A stretch of DNA of 64,000 bases from JAJDOD01 sp039024895 (GCA_039024895.1 JBCCPJ010000006.1:1-64000), one strand, 5' to 3'. Shown: positions 25,548-35,014, counted from the first letter of the stretch. Numbers and translations are program-made. The notes: a model not told the origin generated them from the sequence alone.

Positions 25548-26759
25548 CTATCCCGGTTTAGTGACCGTTATTTGCGTCACGTCGATACAACCGGACTGAA
25601 ACCCCGCCGCGCAAGATGTCAGATAGAAATTCCACATTCTTCTGAACCGTCCGTCGAATCCAAGCAACGCCACATCATCCCACCTCTGGTTAAATGTTTC
25701 GTGCCATCGGCGGAGCGTTTGAGAATAACTCTCACCAAATTCGATCGATTTCATGACGTTGAGACCAGCTTTTTCAACCTCTGCTCGCAAAACTCTCGGA
25801 GACGGCAACATACCGCCTGGAAAAATATATTTTTGAATAAAATCAACAGATTTACGGTAGATTTCGAACCGGGCATCTTCCACTGTAATGATCTGTAAGG
25901 TCGCATTTTTGCCCGGTTTCAGCCGTTCTTTGACCGTGTCAAAGTAAACCGGCCAATATTGTTCGCCCACAGCCTCAAACATTTCGATTGACGCGATCCC
26001 GTCATAGGTCCCGCGTTCGTCCCGATAGTCCTGAAGCTTAAATTCGACTTGGTCGGACAGTCCCGCCTTTTGTATCCGCTTCTGCGCATAATCGAACTGT
26101 TCTTGGCTGATTGTTAACCCGGTAACTTTCAGCCCGCGCTCTTTTGCGGCGTATTCTGCGAATCCTCCCCAACCGCAGCCGATTTCAAGGACATGATCTC
26201 CGGGTGCTGCTCCCATTTGATCGACCATGCTTTTGTACTTCTCGGTTTGCGCCTTTTCGAGGTCTTCCTGACCAGTCTCGAAAATAGCCGAAGAGTATGT
26301 CATCGTGTCGTCCAGCCAAAGACGATAGAAATCATTACCAAGGTCGTAATGGTAGGAGATGTTCTTGCGGGCGTTATCCTTTGTGTTCCGGTTCATCCAA
26401 TGGCGAAGGCGTTCCCAGATACGCACGAGCTGCATGCCAGCGAAACTGTCATAGACATCGTTATTGTCGGCGTGAACGACATCCATAAATGCCTGAAGGT
26501 CGGGTGTGGACCACCAGCCCTCAAGATAGGCGTCCGCCATCCCGAGATCGCCTTCCCGTATGAGACGCGCGAAAGTGTCCGGGTTTTGCACGGTGATTTC
26601 AGCAACGGGACCCGGGTTAGGGGCGTCCACGCGAAAGCGCCGTCCGTCGGGCAGTACGAAATCGATGCGTCCATTATTGAGCTTTTGCGCGAGTGAAAAT
26701 GTGGCAGCAAAGTAGCGCGGCAAATCGCCCTGTCCGTCGAGCGTTGTGATCGGGTTCAT
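25548..26759 (-). CDS. cfa: Cyclopropane-fatty-acyl-phospholipid synthase family methyltransferase
   Basis: A 403-residue SAM-dependent enzyme of the CFA-synthase family. It has the SAM-binding VLEIGCGWGGFAEYAA, YHYDLGNDFYRLWLDDTMTYS, GLTISQEQFDYA, SIEMFEAVGEQYWPVYF and YIFPGGMLPSP. These are the family's diagnostic blocks, with the acidic catalytic-site residues present. It should modify unsaturated acyl chains in membrane phospholipids. Start ATG 26759 is supported by gggaggt. Located in the operon nnr-cfa-trgA-trgB; the shared theme may be membrane and metabolite damage control. Confidence 0.9.
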   Translation of the reverse strand: MNPITTLDGQGDLPRYFAATFSLAQKLNNGRIDFVLPDGRRFRVDAPNPGPVAEITVQNPDTFARLIREGDLGMADAYLEGWWSTPDLQAFMDVVHADNNDVYDSFAGMQLVRIWERLRHWMNRNTKDNARKNISYHYDLGNDFYRLWLDDTMTYSSAIFETGQEDLEKAQTEKYKSMVDQMGAAPGDHVLEIGCGWGGFAEYAAKERGLKVTGLTISQEQFDYAQKRIQKAGLSDQVEFKLQDYRDERGTYDGIASIEMFEAVGEQYWPVYFDTVKERLKPGKNATLQIITVEDARFEIYRKSVDFIQKYIFPGGMLPSPRVLRAEVEKAGLNVMKSIEFGESYSQTLRRWHETFNQRWDDVALLGFDGRFRRMWNFYLTSCAAGFQSGCIDVTQITVTKPG

Positions 26760-26810
26760 GTCCCACCTCCCCCGGTGTTTTTTGGAAGTGTAAGGCAAAG
26801 CTGACGGCTA

Positions 26811-28436
26811 TCAAGCCCCGCTTGAACGCAGCAACTGACTGAACACTTTGGGAAGTTCTTCCGGCAAGTCTTCTGCGATCAAGCCGGGTCCGAAGGAAAG
26901 GGCGCACTCGGTATGCAGCCAGGCGCCGGTTTCGGCCGCTTGCATCGGTCCAAAGCCGCGCGCCAGAAGTCCTGTGATAAATCCTGCGAGTACATCGCCG
27001 GACCCAGCGGTCGCAAGCCACGGGGCTGCGCGCTCGTAAGCGCTTGAATTGATAGAGCAACCCCCGGTCTGATCCGCAATGACGGTGTCGGGGCCTTTGA
27101 AGAGGATGGTGCAACCGGCGCGTCTGGCCGCCTCCCGTGTCGCGTCAACCTTGGAATAGGCAGGACCGGTTGTGGCGGGGGCGTTCAGCTTTTCAGCAAT
27201 ATCCGGGAAGAGGCGTTTGAACTCTCCCGCATGCGGCGTGAGCACTGTTTTCTTGTTCGTCAGTTCGAAAAGCGCCTCCGGGTTCCGCTCAAACCGGCTC
27301 AGCGCATCGGCGTCCAGAACAACGGCACGTTTTGACTTTAGCGCCTCAACGACGAGGGCCTGTGTGTCTGGACCAAGCCCCAGTCCCGGCCCAAGGCAGA
27401 GCGCATTCAGCCGCTCATCTTCCAGTGCTTCCCGCAATCCCGGCGCGCCATCCAGCGCCCGGCACATGATCGCCGTAACTTGTCCTGCAACCTCCGCTAG
27501 CGCACTTTTCGAAGTGGCCAGCGTCACCAACCCCGCCCCGATCCGAAGCGCGCCGCGGGCGGCGAGACGGGCCGCCCCGGTCTTGCCGGGACCGCCGGTG
27601 AGGATGAGGGCATGGCCGTGGGTGTACTTGTGTTCCTCGGGAAATTTGAGTAATCGGTCGCCATTGTTGCGATATTCAGCAGACAGTTCTTCTACTACGT
27701 CTGACCAATCGCCGGTTATTTCCCACGGCAAGTATCTTTCTTTTGAAACGCCGATGTCGCAGACCCTGACCGTTCCGGAGAACTCCGGACCGAGTGCTTG
27801 CAAATGCCCCTGTCGTGGCCGCGCGAATGTGATCGTCAAGTCAGCCACAAATGCATTTCCATCGGTGACTGGAGTTTCGGTAACTACTGTGGCAATCGTG
27901 CGGCCACTGTCCGAACACAGGCCAGACGGTAAATCTATTGCAACTTTCTTTCTAGAATCATTCCCGCCCTGGCAATTCGAGAACCAGGCAATGCGGGTTA
28001 GTTCTTCGGGTAACGGCCGGCTTAATCCTGTGCCGAAGAGCGCGTCTATGACTATCGGTGCATTTTGAGGAAACCATCGGTTTATCGAGGGCTCGCATTC
28101 GGCAAGTGGCTTGATTTCCCCCAATTCCCCCCAACGCTCATAATTCACCCGTGCATCGGGCGGCAGCTTTTCTGGGTCGCCGTAGAGGAACACTTCCACC
28201 TCCCATCCCCATTCCTTCAACAACCGCGCAACAACAAACCCATCACCGCCGTTGTTTCCCGGACCGCAAAGCACCACGGCGCGGTGTGACGTCGCCATCA
28301 ACTCCGGCCATTCCTCGAAGATCGCCTCCACCACGCCGCGCCCGGCGCGCTCCATCAATTCAAGGCCCGTGACCTCTCCGCTCTCGATGGCGGCTTGTTC
28401 AATGGCGCGCATTTGAGCGGCGGTTAGCAGTTCCAT
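26811..28436 (-). CDS. nnr: Bifunctional NAD(P)H-hydrate epimerase / ADP-dependent dehydratase
   Basis: The 541-residue enzyme repairs hydrated NAD(P)H. The N-terminal epimerase (YjeF-N) has VVLCGPGNNGGDGFVVARLL, IVIDALFGTGLSRP and AIDLPSGLCSDSG. The C-terminal ribokinase-like dehydratase (YjeF-C) has LILTGGPGKTGAARLAARGAL, VVLDADAL, LTPHAGEFKRLF and TAGSGDVLAGFITGLLARG with its catalytic aspartate. Both domains look complete. Likely first gene of the operon running to trgB; divergent from glnB across 218 bases. Confidence 0.93.
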   Translation of the reverse strand: MELLTAAQMRAIEQAAIESGEVTGLELMERAGRGVVEAIFEEWPELMATSHRAVVLCGPGNNGGDGFVVARLLKEWGWEVEVFLYGDPEKLPPDARVNYERWGELGEIKPLAECEPSINRWFPQNAPIVIDALFGTGLSRPLPEELTRIAWFSNCQGGNDSRKKVAIDLPSGLCSDSGRTIATVVTETPVTDGNAFVADLTITFARPRQGHLQALGPEFSGTVRVCDIGVSKERYLPWEITGDWSDVVEELSAEYRNNGDRLLKFPEEHKYTHGHALILTGGPGKTGAARLAARGALRIGAGLVTLATSKSALAEVAGQVTAIMCRALDGAPGLREALEDERLNALCLGPGLGLGPDTQALVVEALKSKRAVVLDADALSRFERNPEALFELTNKKTVLTPHAGEFKRLFPDIAEKLNAPATTGPAYSKVDATREAARRAGCTILFKGPDTVIADQTGGCSINSSAYERAAPWLATAGSGDVLAGFITGLLARGFGPMQAAETGAWLHTECALSFGPGLIAEDLPEELPKVFSQLLRSSGA

Positions 28437-28492
28437 GGGCGATCCGATTCACGAAAGCGGGGTGGATTGAACTGTCTCTGAACACATTCGCA

Positions 28493-28519
28493 TGCACAAG
28501 CGATTCAAAATTGCACAAG
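28493..28519. promoter_or_regulatory. Direct repeat upstream of glnB, possible NtrC half-sites
   Basis: TGCACAAG occurs twice (28493-28500 and 28512-28519), 19 bases apart, about 140-160 bases before the glnB start. TGCAC is the core of NtrC half-sites, and glnB is often under NtrC control in this family. The match is only to half-sites in direct orientation, so the assignment is tentative. Confidence 0.3.
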
Positions 28520-28654
28520 ATCGCGCCGCAACGCCTAAAAAATAGTCAAATACATAGCAAACTGGGGATGTGGCGTTCGGGGCAAACGCGCCCAGATTGT
28601 GGGTCTTTGTCCTGCATGGTCTCACGCGAATGACGCTCAGGAGGAGTCGGGAAC

Positions 28655-28993
28655 ATGAAAAAAGTCGAGGCTATTATAAAGCCTTTCAAGCTTGATGAAG
28701 TGAAAGAAGCACTTCAAGAGATCGGCGTTCAGGGGCTTTCTGTATTGGAGGTGAAGGGCTTCGGCCGACAGAAAGGGCACACTGAACTCTATCGCGGCGC
28801 GGAATATGTCGTCGACTTCCTGCCGAAAGTGAAAATCGAGGTCGTCTTACCAGAAGACCAAGTCGATGCGGCGATCGACGCCATAGTTGGCGCAGCGAAG
28901 ACCGATAAAATCGGCGACGGTAAGATATTCGTGAGCGATGTTAGTCAAGCGATCCGCATTCGGACAGGCGAAGCTGGCGCGGACGCACTCTAA
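28655..28993 (+). CDS. glnB: Nitrogen regulatory protein P-II
   Basis: A 112-residue PII protein, nearly collinear with enterobacterial GlnB: MKKVEAIIKPFKL start, VKGFGRQKGHTELYRGAEY with the uridylylated Tyr51 in the T-loop, and KIGDGKIFV and IRIRTGE in the ATP-binding region. It senses 2-oxoglutarate and ADP/ATP and controls glutamine synthetase adenylylation and NtrB. A strong Shine-Dalgarno (aggagg) precedes it. glnA follows after 36 bases, the usual alphaproteobacterial glnBA operon. Confidence 0.97.
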   Translation: MKKVEAIIKPFKLDEVKEALQEIGVQGLSVLEVKGFGRQKGHTELYRGAEYVVDFLPKVKIEVVLPEDQVDAAIDAIVGAAKTDKIGDGKIFVSDVSQAIRIRTGEAGADAL

Positions 28994-29029
28994 TCCACAA
29001 ATCCAAATCTACGGGAGAGGGTATAGCCC

Positions 29030-30436
29030 ATGAGCAAAAGTGATGTCTTGAAGACGATCAAGGACGAGGACGTTGAATACGTTGACATTCGCTTCACCGA
29101 CCCACGCGGCAAGCTGCAGCACGTAACGGTCATGTCAGACCAGGTCGACGAGGATTTCCTCGACGAAGGGTTTATGTTTGACGGCTCGTCTATTGCGGGT
29201 TGGAAGTCGATTGACCAGTCGGACATGAAGCTGATGCCCGACACCGAGTCCACTTATATGGACCCCTTCTTTGCAGAAAAGACCATGGCGGTGCACTGTT
29301 CGGTTGTCGAGCCAGATACGGGTGAGGCCTATGAGCGTGACCCTCGGTCCACTGCCGAGAAAGCGGAGGCTTACCTTAAGTCATCGGGCATTGGCGATGT
29401 CTCCTACTTCGGCCCGGAGGCCGAGTTCTTCCTCTTTGATGACGTCAAGTTCTCCAACGAGATCAATAAAGTGTCCTATGAGGTAGACGCCATCGATGCG
29501 TCCTGGAACACTGATACAGACTACGAAATGGGCAACATGGGGCACCGCCCAGGTGTCAAGGGCGGCTATTTCCCGGTGCCACCAATCGATGATGGCCAGG
29601 ACATCCGTTCTGAAATGCTCTCCACCATGAAGCGTATGGGCATGAAGGTGGACAAGCACCACCACGAGGTCGCGTCCTGTCAGCACGAACTGGGTCTGAT
29701 CTTCGGATCGCTGACCGAGCAAGCGGACCATCTGCAGAAGTACAAGTATGTAATTCACCAAGTGGCGCACGCCTATGGCAAATCGGCGACCTTCATGCCG
29801 AAGCCGATCGCTGGCGACAACGGCACGGGCATGCACTGCAACATGTCGATCTGGAAGGATGGCAAGCCATTGTTTGCGGGCGACAAGTATGCCGATCTGT
29901 CCGACGACGCGCTGTACTATATCGGTGGCATCCTGAAACATGCGAAGGCCTTGAACGCCTTCACCAACCCATCGACAAACTCTTACAAACGGCTGATCCC
30001 CGGCTTCGAAGCCCCAGTTCTGCGCGCATACTCGGCGCGGAACCGGTCGGGTTGTGTACGTATTCCGTGGACGGAAAGCCCGAAGGCGAAACGTGTGGAG
30101 GCCCGCTTCCCTGATCCGTCGGCGAACCCATATCTTTGTTTCGCGGCTCTACTTATGGCCGGTCTCGACGGGATCAAAAATAAGATCGATCCAGGCGAGC
30201 CCATGGACAAAGACCTGTACGATCTTCCGCCGGAAGAGCTTGAAGGCATTCCAACCGTCTGTGCATCACTGCGCGAAGCGATGGACGAACTTGAGGCAGA
30301 TATGGACTTCCTGCTGGCCGGTGACGTTTTCACCAAGGATCAGATCGAAGGGTACATGGAGCTCAAGTGGGAAGAAATTTACGCTTATGAGCACACGCCG
30401 CATCCAATGGAATTCAAGCTTTACTACAGCTGCTAA
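29030..30436 (+). CDS. glnA: Glutamine synthetase type I
   Basis: The 468-residue GSI-beta enzyme makes glutamine from glutamate, ammonia and ATP. Visible signatures include FDGSSIAGWK, EAEFFLFDD, the KPIAGDNGTGMHCNMS ATP-binding block, NRSGCVRIPW, and DLYDLPPEE with the adenylylated tyrosine at residue 397. It is regulated by adenylylation through the PII pathway, consistent with glnB immediately upstream. A strong terminator follows. Confidence 0.97.
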   Translation: MSKSDVLKTIKDEDVEYVDIRFTDPRGKLQHVTVMSDQVDEDFLDEGFMFDGSSIAGWKSIDQSDMKLMPDTESTYMDPFFAEKTMAVHCSVVEPDTGEAYERDPRSTAEKAEAYLKSSGIGDVSYFGPEAEFFLFDDVKFSNEINKVSYEVDAIDASWNTDTDYEMGNMGHRPGVKGGYFPVPPIDDGQDIRSEMLSTMKRMGMKVDKHHHEVASCQHELGLIFGSLTEQADHLQKYKYVIHQVAHAYGKSATFMPKPIAGDNGTGMHCNMSIWKDGKPLFAGDKYADLSDDALYYIGGILKHAKALNAFTNPSTNSYKRLIPGFEAPVLRAYSARNRSGCVRIPWTESPKAKRVEARFPDPSANPYLCFAALLMAGLDGIKNKIDPGEPMDKDLYDLPPEELEGIPTVCASLREAMDELEADMDFLLAGDVFTKDQIEGYMELKWEEIYAYEHTPHPMEFKLYYSC

Positions 30437-30460
30437 CTCCTCCCTGTTAGCGACGTAGAC

Positions 30461-30489
30461 TAGGGGCGCTTTCGGGCGCCCCTATTTTT
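30461..30489 (+). terminator. Rho-independent terminator of glnBA
   Basis: taggggcgc (30461-30469) pairs with gcgccccta (30476-30484) across a 6-base loop and is followed by five T residues. Located 25 bases after the glnA stop. Confidence 0.9.
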
Positions 30490-30548
30490 GCGGTGGCCGT
30501 GCATTGGAGTTAACTGGATCATAACCATGGTCCCGTTCAACACCGTTT

Positions 30549-31817
30549 ATGGCCCGTAGTGTTTATCTGCATATTGGCGCGCCAAAGACCGGAACCACCG
30601 CCATTCAGGCGGCCTGTGCAGACGCGGCGCAGCAACTGGAAGCGGCGGGTTTTCATTATTTGAAAGGGGACCGAAACCACTCGGAACGGCTGGCGCTCGC
30701 TTTCTGGCAACAGCACGATGCCAACCGTTTAGCGGCATTGCGCAATTTTACGCCAGGTGCGGTAGATCAAACCGCTCTCCGTGACCAACTGGCGCAGGAA
30801 ATTGAGGCATGCGATCCGCACGATGTCATTCTTTCCGGTGAAGAAGTGTCGGGCTTCGACAAGGGCGAACTGAATGACCTCATTGAGTTTCTCTTGTCTC
30901 GATTTTCCCGAATAAAGGTCATTGCTTATGTGCGGGATCCGGTCTCCTGGATGAACAGCGCGGCGCAGCAGGCGGTCAAATGGTCCGGCGATACGCTCGA
31001 GGGTCTTTTTCGAAGGCCAAGACTGCCTAATTATCCGGCCCGGTTTGAGGCGGCCTTAAACGCGATACCGCCGGAAGATCAGTGCCTGCGCTTCTACAAT
31101 TCAAGCGATTTCGATGTTGTTGCCGACTTCGCTGAAATCCTTGGGATAGAACCCAAAACTCTGGCGGTAGGAAACCGTCCTCGGGAAAATACAGCGTTGT
31201 CGGCTGAGGCAGCAATTGCACTTTCTGCCGTGAACGAGGCATCGCCACCTTTTGTTGAATACACCCATAATCCCTGTCGCGCGTTTGGCGTGGTCGCCGC
31301 GTGTCGTTTGCCCGGCCACAAGTTTGTTTTGCCGCATACCACCATACAATCGGCGGCCGAGAATTTGGCGGAAGAGCGCGATTGGATCGAGGGTCGGTTG
31401 GGCCGCATCGATGTCTTGCCGCAATCCCAAGTGTCTGTTTTTGAAGGAAACTGGTTTGGATGTTATCGGAAGGAGTGGGAAGCCTTCGGCATTTCCATTG
31501 CTGAAAAGGTTCGCGCCGCGCAAAATGAAAAAAGTCTGAAGTCGCTGCTTCGAGCTCGAAATCGTCAAGCAACCGAACCAGAGCGAGCTGCCGACCTGCT
31601 GTCAGATGCGGCACTCCTCGCAACAGATCGTTGGACAATGGGTGAGATCGCGGAGGCAGCGGTTTCCTTTCGCCATGCTGACAGGCTCAACTTTTTTGCC
31701 AAGCAACGGCTGATGCGGCGCATCGAAGAGCCCGCCGCGGATGATCCAGCTCTGGCCAAAGGCAATCCATTTGATCGCTTTTGGCGAGAAGACCGCAGTG
31801 CGGCACGGGCGCTGTGA
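30549..31817 (+). CDS. Sulfotransferase-like P-loop protein of unknown acceptor
   Basis: The 422-residue protein begins with HIGAPKTGTTAIQ, the 5'-phosphosulfate-binding loop of PAPS-dependent sulfotransferases. It has a later VIAYVRDPVSWMNSAAQQ segment matching the 3'-phosphate-binding region (R-DP...S). These elements place it in the sulfotransferase/nodulation-protein-H-like group common in marine bacteria, used on surface glycans or small molecules. The C-terminal third matches nothing I know. No glycan cluster adjoins it. Alternative: a non-catalytic P-loop relative. Confidence 0.65.
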   Translation: MARSVYLHIGAPKTGTTAIQAACADAAQQLEAAGFHYLKGDRNHSERLALAFWQQHDANRLAALRNFTPGAVDQTALRDQLAQEIEACDPHDVILSGEEVSGFDKGELNDLIEFLLSRFSRIKVIAYVRDPVSWMNSAAQQAVKWSGDTLEGLFRRPRLPNYPARFEAALNAIPPEDQCLRFYNSSDFDVVADFAEILGIEPKTLAVGNRPRENTALSAEAAIALSAVNEASPPFVEYTHNPCRAFGVVAACRLPGHKFVLPHTTIQSAAENLAEERDWIEGRLGRIDVLPQSQVSVFEGNWFGCYRKEWEAFGISIAEKVRAAQNEKSLKSLLRARNRQATEPERAADLLSDAALLATDRWTMGEIAEAAVSFRHADRLNFFAKQRLMRRIEEPAADDPALAKGNPFDRFWREDRSAARAL

Positions 31818-31963
31818 GAATAGTTTGGGCGCAAGTATGGTGTCACTACTTAGTGATTCCGAAGGGTCGCGTCTTGGCTTGTGCGCTCACACGCTTATTT
31901 AGAGTGCAGACGGATCGAACCTGATGCGTTACTTTGGCGCTCACAAGCACAATGGAGGACAGC

Positions 31964-33424
31964 GTGAGAGAACAAACGCGCGCACTTCGCCGGACACATC
32001 CAATCGCCTATGTCTGGCCAATCATTCTTGGCGTTGCGCTTTTGTTGGCGCAGACGCTTTTCGCAAACGCTCAGTCGCGGCCCGACAGTTTTGCAGATCT
32101 TGCCGACCGGATCAGCCCGTCGGTCGTTAACATTACGACGTCGACGACAGTTGCGACAAACGCACAGCCCGGGCCGGTCGTGCCGGAAGGCTCACCTTTC
32201 GAAGATTTTTTCCGTGATTTTCTCGACCGAAATGGACCAGACGGTCAACGCCCGCGGCGTAGTCAGGCGCTTGGGTCAGGTTTTGTGATCTCGGAAGATG
32301 GCTTCATTGTCACCAATAACCATGTGATCGAAGGTGCAGACCAGATTTTAATCGAGTTCTTCGAGGGCTTTGAGTTGGAAGCTGAGATTATTGGCACCGA
32401 CAAGAACACCGACTTGGCCCTGCTTAAGGTGTCGCCCGAAGAGCCGTTGAAGTTCGTGAGCTGGGGTGACAGCGAAATTGCTCGTGTCGGCGATTGGGTC
32501 ATGGCGATGGGGAACCCGCTCGGACAAGGGTTTTCCGTCTCTGCTGGGATTGTCTCTGCGCGCGGGCGAGCGCTCAGCGGAAGCTATGACGACTACATCC
32601 AAACCGACGCAGCCATCAACCGTGGCAATTCCGGCGGCCCGCTTTTCAATATGAACGGCGACGTCATCGGTGTGAATACCGCAATCCTATCTCCGAATGG
32701 GGGTTCCATTGGCATCGGTTTCGCCATGTCGAGCCGGGTGGCTGAGAACGTCATCCAGCAGTTGAAAGATACTGGAGAGGTCCGCAGGGGGTGGCTCGGT
32801 GTACGCATTCAAGATGTAACGGCAGACTTGGCCGAGGGGCTGGGGCTTGAGGAGGCGCGCGGCGCTTTGGTCACAGATGTGCCGGAGGGTCCGGCTCTTG
32901 AAGCTGGCATGGAATCCGGAGACGTAATCTTGTCCTTTGATGGCGTCGACGTCGATGACACACGGGGATTGGTCAACCAGGTCGGTAACACTGAGGTTGG
33001 TAAGGAAGTGCGCGTGCTTGTGTTCCGCGATGGCGCGACCGAAACACTCCGCGTGACGCTTGGTTTGCGTGATGATCCGGATGCGCCAGTTCCTGCATCT
33101 GTCAATCGCGACGAACCCATCACCAGCGAAATGATGGGTTTAACCGTTAGTAACATCACCGACGAATTGCGCGAACAGCTTGGCTTGGCTGATAATGCCG
33201 AGGGCCTTGTTGTGGCAGATGTCGATGAGGCCAGCGAAGCCTACGAAGAAGGGCTTCGGGCGGGTGATCTGATCACCGAAGCGGGCCAGGAAAAGGTTGT
33301 GACAGTCGCCGAACTGGAAGAGCGCATTGAAGAGGCCAAGGAGGCCGGACGGAAATCTATCCTGCTTCTTGTCCGTCGCGGAGGCGATCCTCGCTTTGTG
33401 GCGCTTGGCCTCGAAAGTGGCTGA
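31964..33424 (+). CDS. Do/DegP-type periplasmic serine endoprotease with two PDZ domains
   Basis: About 486 residues. After a membrane or signal segment (VWPIILGVALLLAQTLF|ANAQ) comes a trypsin-like protease domain with His in VTNNHVIEG, Asp in KNTDLALLKV and Ser in RGNSGGPLFN. Two PDZ domains follow (GWLGVRIQDV; LVVADVDEASEAYEEGLRAGD). Acts in periplasmic protein quality control. GTG 31964 is chosen because ggagg lies 6 bases before it; ATG 31952 and TTG 31934 are in frame upstream without ribosome sites. A strong terminator follows. Confidence 0.92.
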   Translation: MREQTRALRRTHPIAYVWPIILGVALLLAQTLFANAQSRPDSFADLADRISPSVVNITTSTTVATNAQPGPVVPEGSPFEDFFRDFLDRNGPDGQRPRRSQALGSGFVISEDGFIVTNNHVIEGADQILIEFFEGFELEAEIIGTDKNTDLALLKVSPEEPLKFVSWGDSEIARVGDWVMAMGNPLGQGFSVSAGIVSARGRALSGSYDDYIQTDAAINRGNSGGPLFNMNGDVIGVNTAILSPNGGSIGIGFAMSSRVAENVIQQLKDTGEVRRGWLGVRIQDVTADLAEGLGLEEARGALVTDVPEGPALEAGMESGDVILSFDGVDVDDTRGLVNQVGNTEVGKEVRVLVFRDGATETLRVTLGLRDDPDAPVPASVNRDEPITSEMMGLTVSNITDELREQLGLADNAEGLVVADVDEASEAYEEGLRAGDLITEAGQEKVVTVAELEERIEEAKEAGRKSILLLVRRGGDPRFVALGLESG

Positions 33425-33442
33425 GCCAACCGATTTATCTTA

Positions 33443-33475
33443 AGAGAAGGCCCCTTTTGAGGGGCCTTCTCTCTT
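33443..33475 (+). terminator. Rho-independent terminator of the protease gene
   Basis: agagaaggcccc (33443-33454) pairs with ggggccttctct (33461-33472) across ttttga. The stem is perfect over 12 bases and lies 18 bases after the stop. Its right side abuts the converging gene, so it may work in both directions. Confidence 0.88.
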
Positions 33476-33482
33476 GCGTTGG

Positions 33483-33899
33483 TCAGGTTTCGCCAACGAC
33501 CATATAGCTTATCTCGGGTATGTGAGATTGGCTGACAGACTTATTTCTAGGGTCTCCTGTGGACGTGACGCGCCATCTGATCTCCAACTGGTCCTCAGAA
33601 ACAGTAGAGTTGATCACAAACCGCTCCTTTTCCGTCGGGTCGTCTATGCGGTCAAACAACCCATGGTCTTCGGCACCGGGGTGATCCTTGAAGTCAGCAC
33701 TTTCCACGATTGTAATTTCGCGAGGGACCGCAAGGTAAGCCGGATCGCCGTTGTAGGGACCGTCGGGGCCAACGGAATGCCGTTGGCTTCGGCTGGCCGA
33801 GACGTCACCAGACAACTGATGTCGAGTGAAATTCACTGTGGCCGTCCCGGACACCGTATCGGTTAAAACGAGAACACCCGAAAGAACTTTAAGAGCCAT
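33483..33899 (-). CDS. Hypothetical protein
   Basis: A 138-residue product from ATG 33899, preceded by aagga. The N-terminus is moderately hydrophobic (ALKVLSGVLVL) and might be a weak signal or anchor; the rest is hydrophilic with no cysteine in the mature part. No family is recognised. It lies 124 bases downstream of the N-formylglutamate amidohydrolase gene on the same strand and converges on the protease gene. Coding status is supported by length and an adequate ribosome site only. Confidence 0.5.
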   Translation of the reverse strand: MALKVLSGVLVLTDTVSGTATVNFTRHQLSGDVSASRSQRHSVGPDGPYNGDPAYLAVPREITIVESADFKDHPGAEDHGLFDRIDDPTEKERFVINSTVSEDQLEIRWRVTSTGDPRNKSVSQSHIPEISYMVVGET

Positions 33900-34023
33900 A
33901 AATAACATCCTTTTCCAAAAACAATGGCTCAGTCGTATCTGGGGAGTGTACGTAATTCCTACAGGCGAAATTGCACTTTCACGGTCTGTTCGCGGCAATT
34001 ACTGACTTGGAAGTTGTGCCGAT

Positions 34024-34875
34024 CTATTCGGCGGCCATGGGCATATCGGCGCTGCCAATCTGCGTGACGTCGCACACCACGCGATCAATAAGCGCCTTGA
34101 ATGCTGAGAAGTTATTGTTCGGCCGTATTTGCTGCTCATTCATGTAGAGAGAGCGGTCAATCTCTACTTGAACCACGTGACGGTTGCGTGCGGGTCGCCC
34201 ATAGTTTTGGGTCACAAACGCACCGGCGAAGGGCGCGTTGCGGGCCACACGAAATCCAGCGGAAGTCAAAGCGGCTTCAATTCTGTCTACCACGTCAGAG
34301 CCGGCGGCGGCGCCGAAGCGATCGCCTAGGACAATTTCCGGCCGCGCCCCTTTAGGGTGTGAAATCGACTCGATTGCTTCATGGGGCATCGAGTGACAAT
34401 CGATCAGGATCGCCTCGTCGAAAAGCGCTGCACTGTCATCCATCAATGTGGTCAGCGCCAAGTGCCACGGCTTCCAGAACTCCTCGATGCGGGCGTCCGC
34501 TTCTTTGCGTGTGATTTTGCTCCGATAGATCGAACGCCCATTGGCCACCACCCGTGGCACAACACCTAAACCGGAGGCAACACGAGGATTGTGAGCAGTG
34601 CGCTTCACGCCTTCGATCAGCGCAGGATCAAGTTCTTCTGCGGACCGGTTCACATCGATCCACGCGCGCGGCGCAACAGCTGTCAAAAGCGGGGCGCCTT
34701 GCTGCGGTGCAGCATCGAAAAGTTTGTCGACAAAGGCATCCTCAGAAGAACGCAGGGTGCGCTCGTCCAGAATGGTGCGACGCACGAAGCTCCAAGGATA
34801 TTCGCGCCCTGAATGGGGCGAGGCAAAGACAACCGAGGTTGTCCTGACATCTGGCATGATCAAGTTAAACGCCAT
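34024..34875 (-). CDS. N-formylglutamate amidohydrolase family protein
   Basis: The 283-residue enzyme shows the family's zinc-site blocks: VFASPHSGREYP with the first His, AWIDVNRSAEELDP, ILIDCHSMPH, and VVQVEIDRSLYMNE. The family hydrolyses N-formyl-glutamate, the last step of one histidine-degradation route, or related N-acyl amino acids. No hut genes are nearby, so the substrate could differ. Transcribed leftward, away from the tRNA. Confidence 0.85.
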   Translation of the reverse strand: MAFNLIMPDVRTTSVVFASPHSGREYPWSFVRRTILDERTLRSSEDAFVDKLFDAAPQQGAPLLTAVAPRAWIDVNRSAEELDPALIEGVKRTAHNPRVASGLGVVPRVVANGRSIYRSKITRKEADARIEEFWKPWHLALTTLMDDSAALFDEAILIDCHSMPHEAIESISHPKGARPEIVLGDRFGAAAGSDVVDRIEAALTSAGFRVARNAPFAGAFVTQNYGRPARNRHVVQVEIDRSLYMNEQQIRPNNNFSAFKALIDRVVCDVTQIGSADMPMAAE

Positions 34876-35014
34876 TGCGCAAAAAAACTCCTGAGCGTTC
34901 GGTTGTTATAGGCCATTTTTGTCAAATGCCAAAACCCCTTGATGTGCCATAAGACAGGCTTTATAGCAGGCCGGGCTGGCGCGGGACTTCCCGCGTCATG
35001 TGCTTTTGAATACA

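Noticed and set aside
27172..28068. 298-codon plus-strand frame
   Set aside because: Antisense to nnr; Ser/Ala/Pro-rich as expected for the complement of GC-rich codons.
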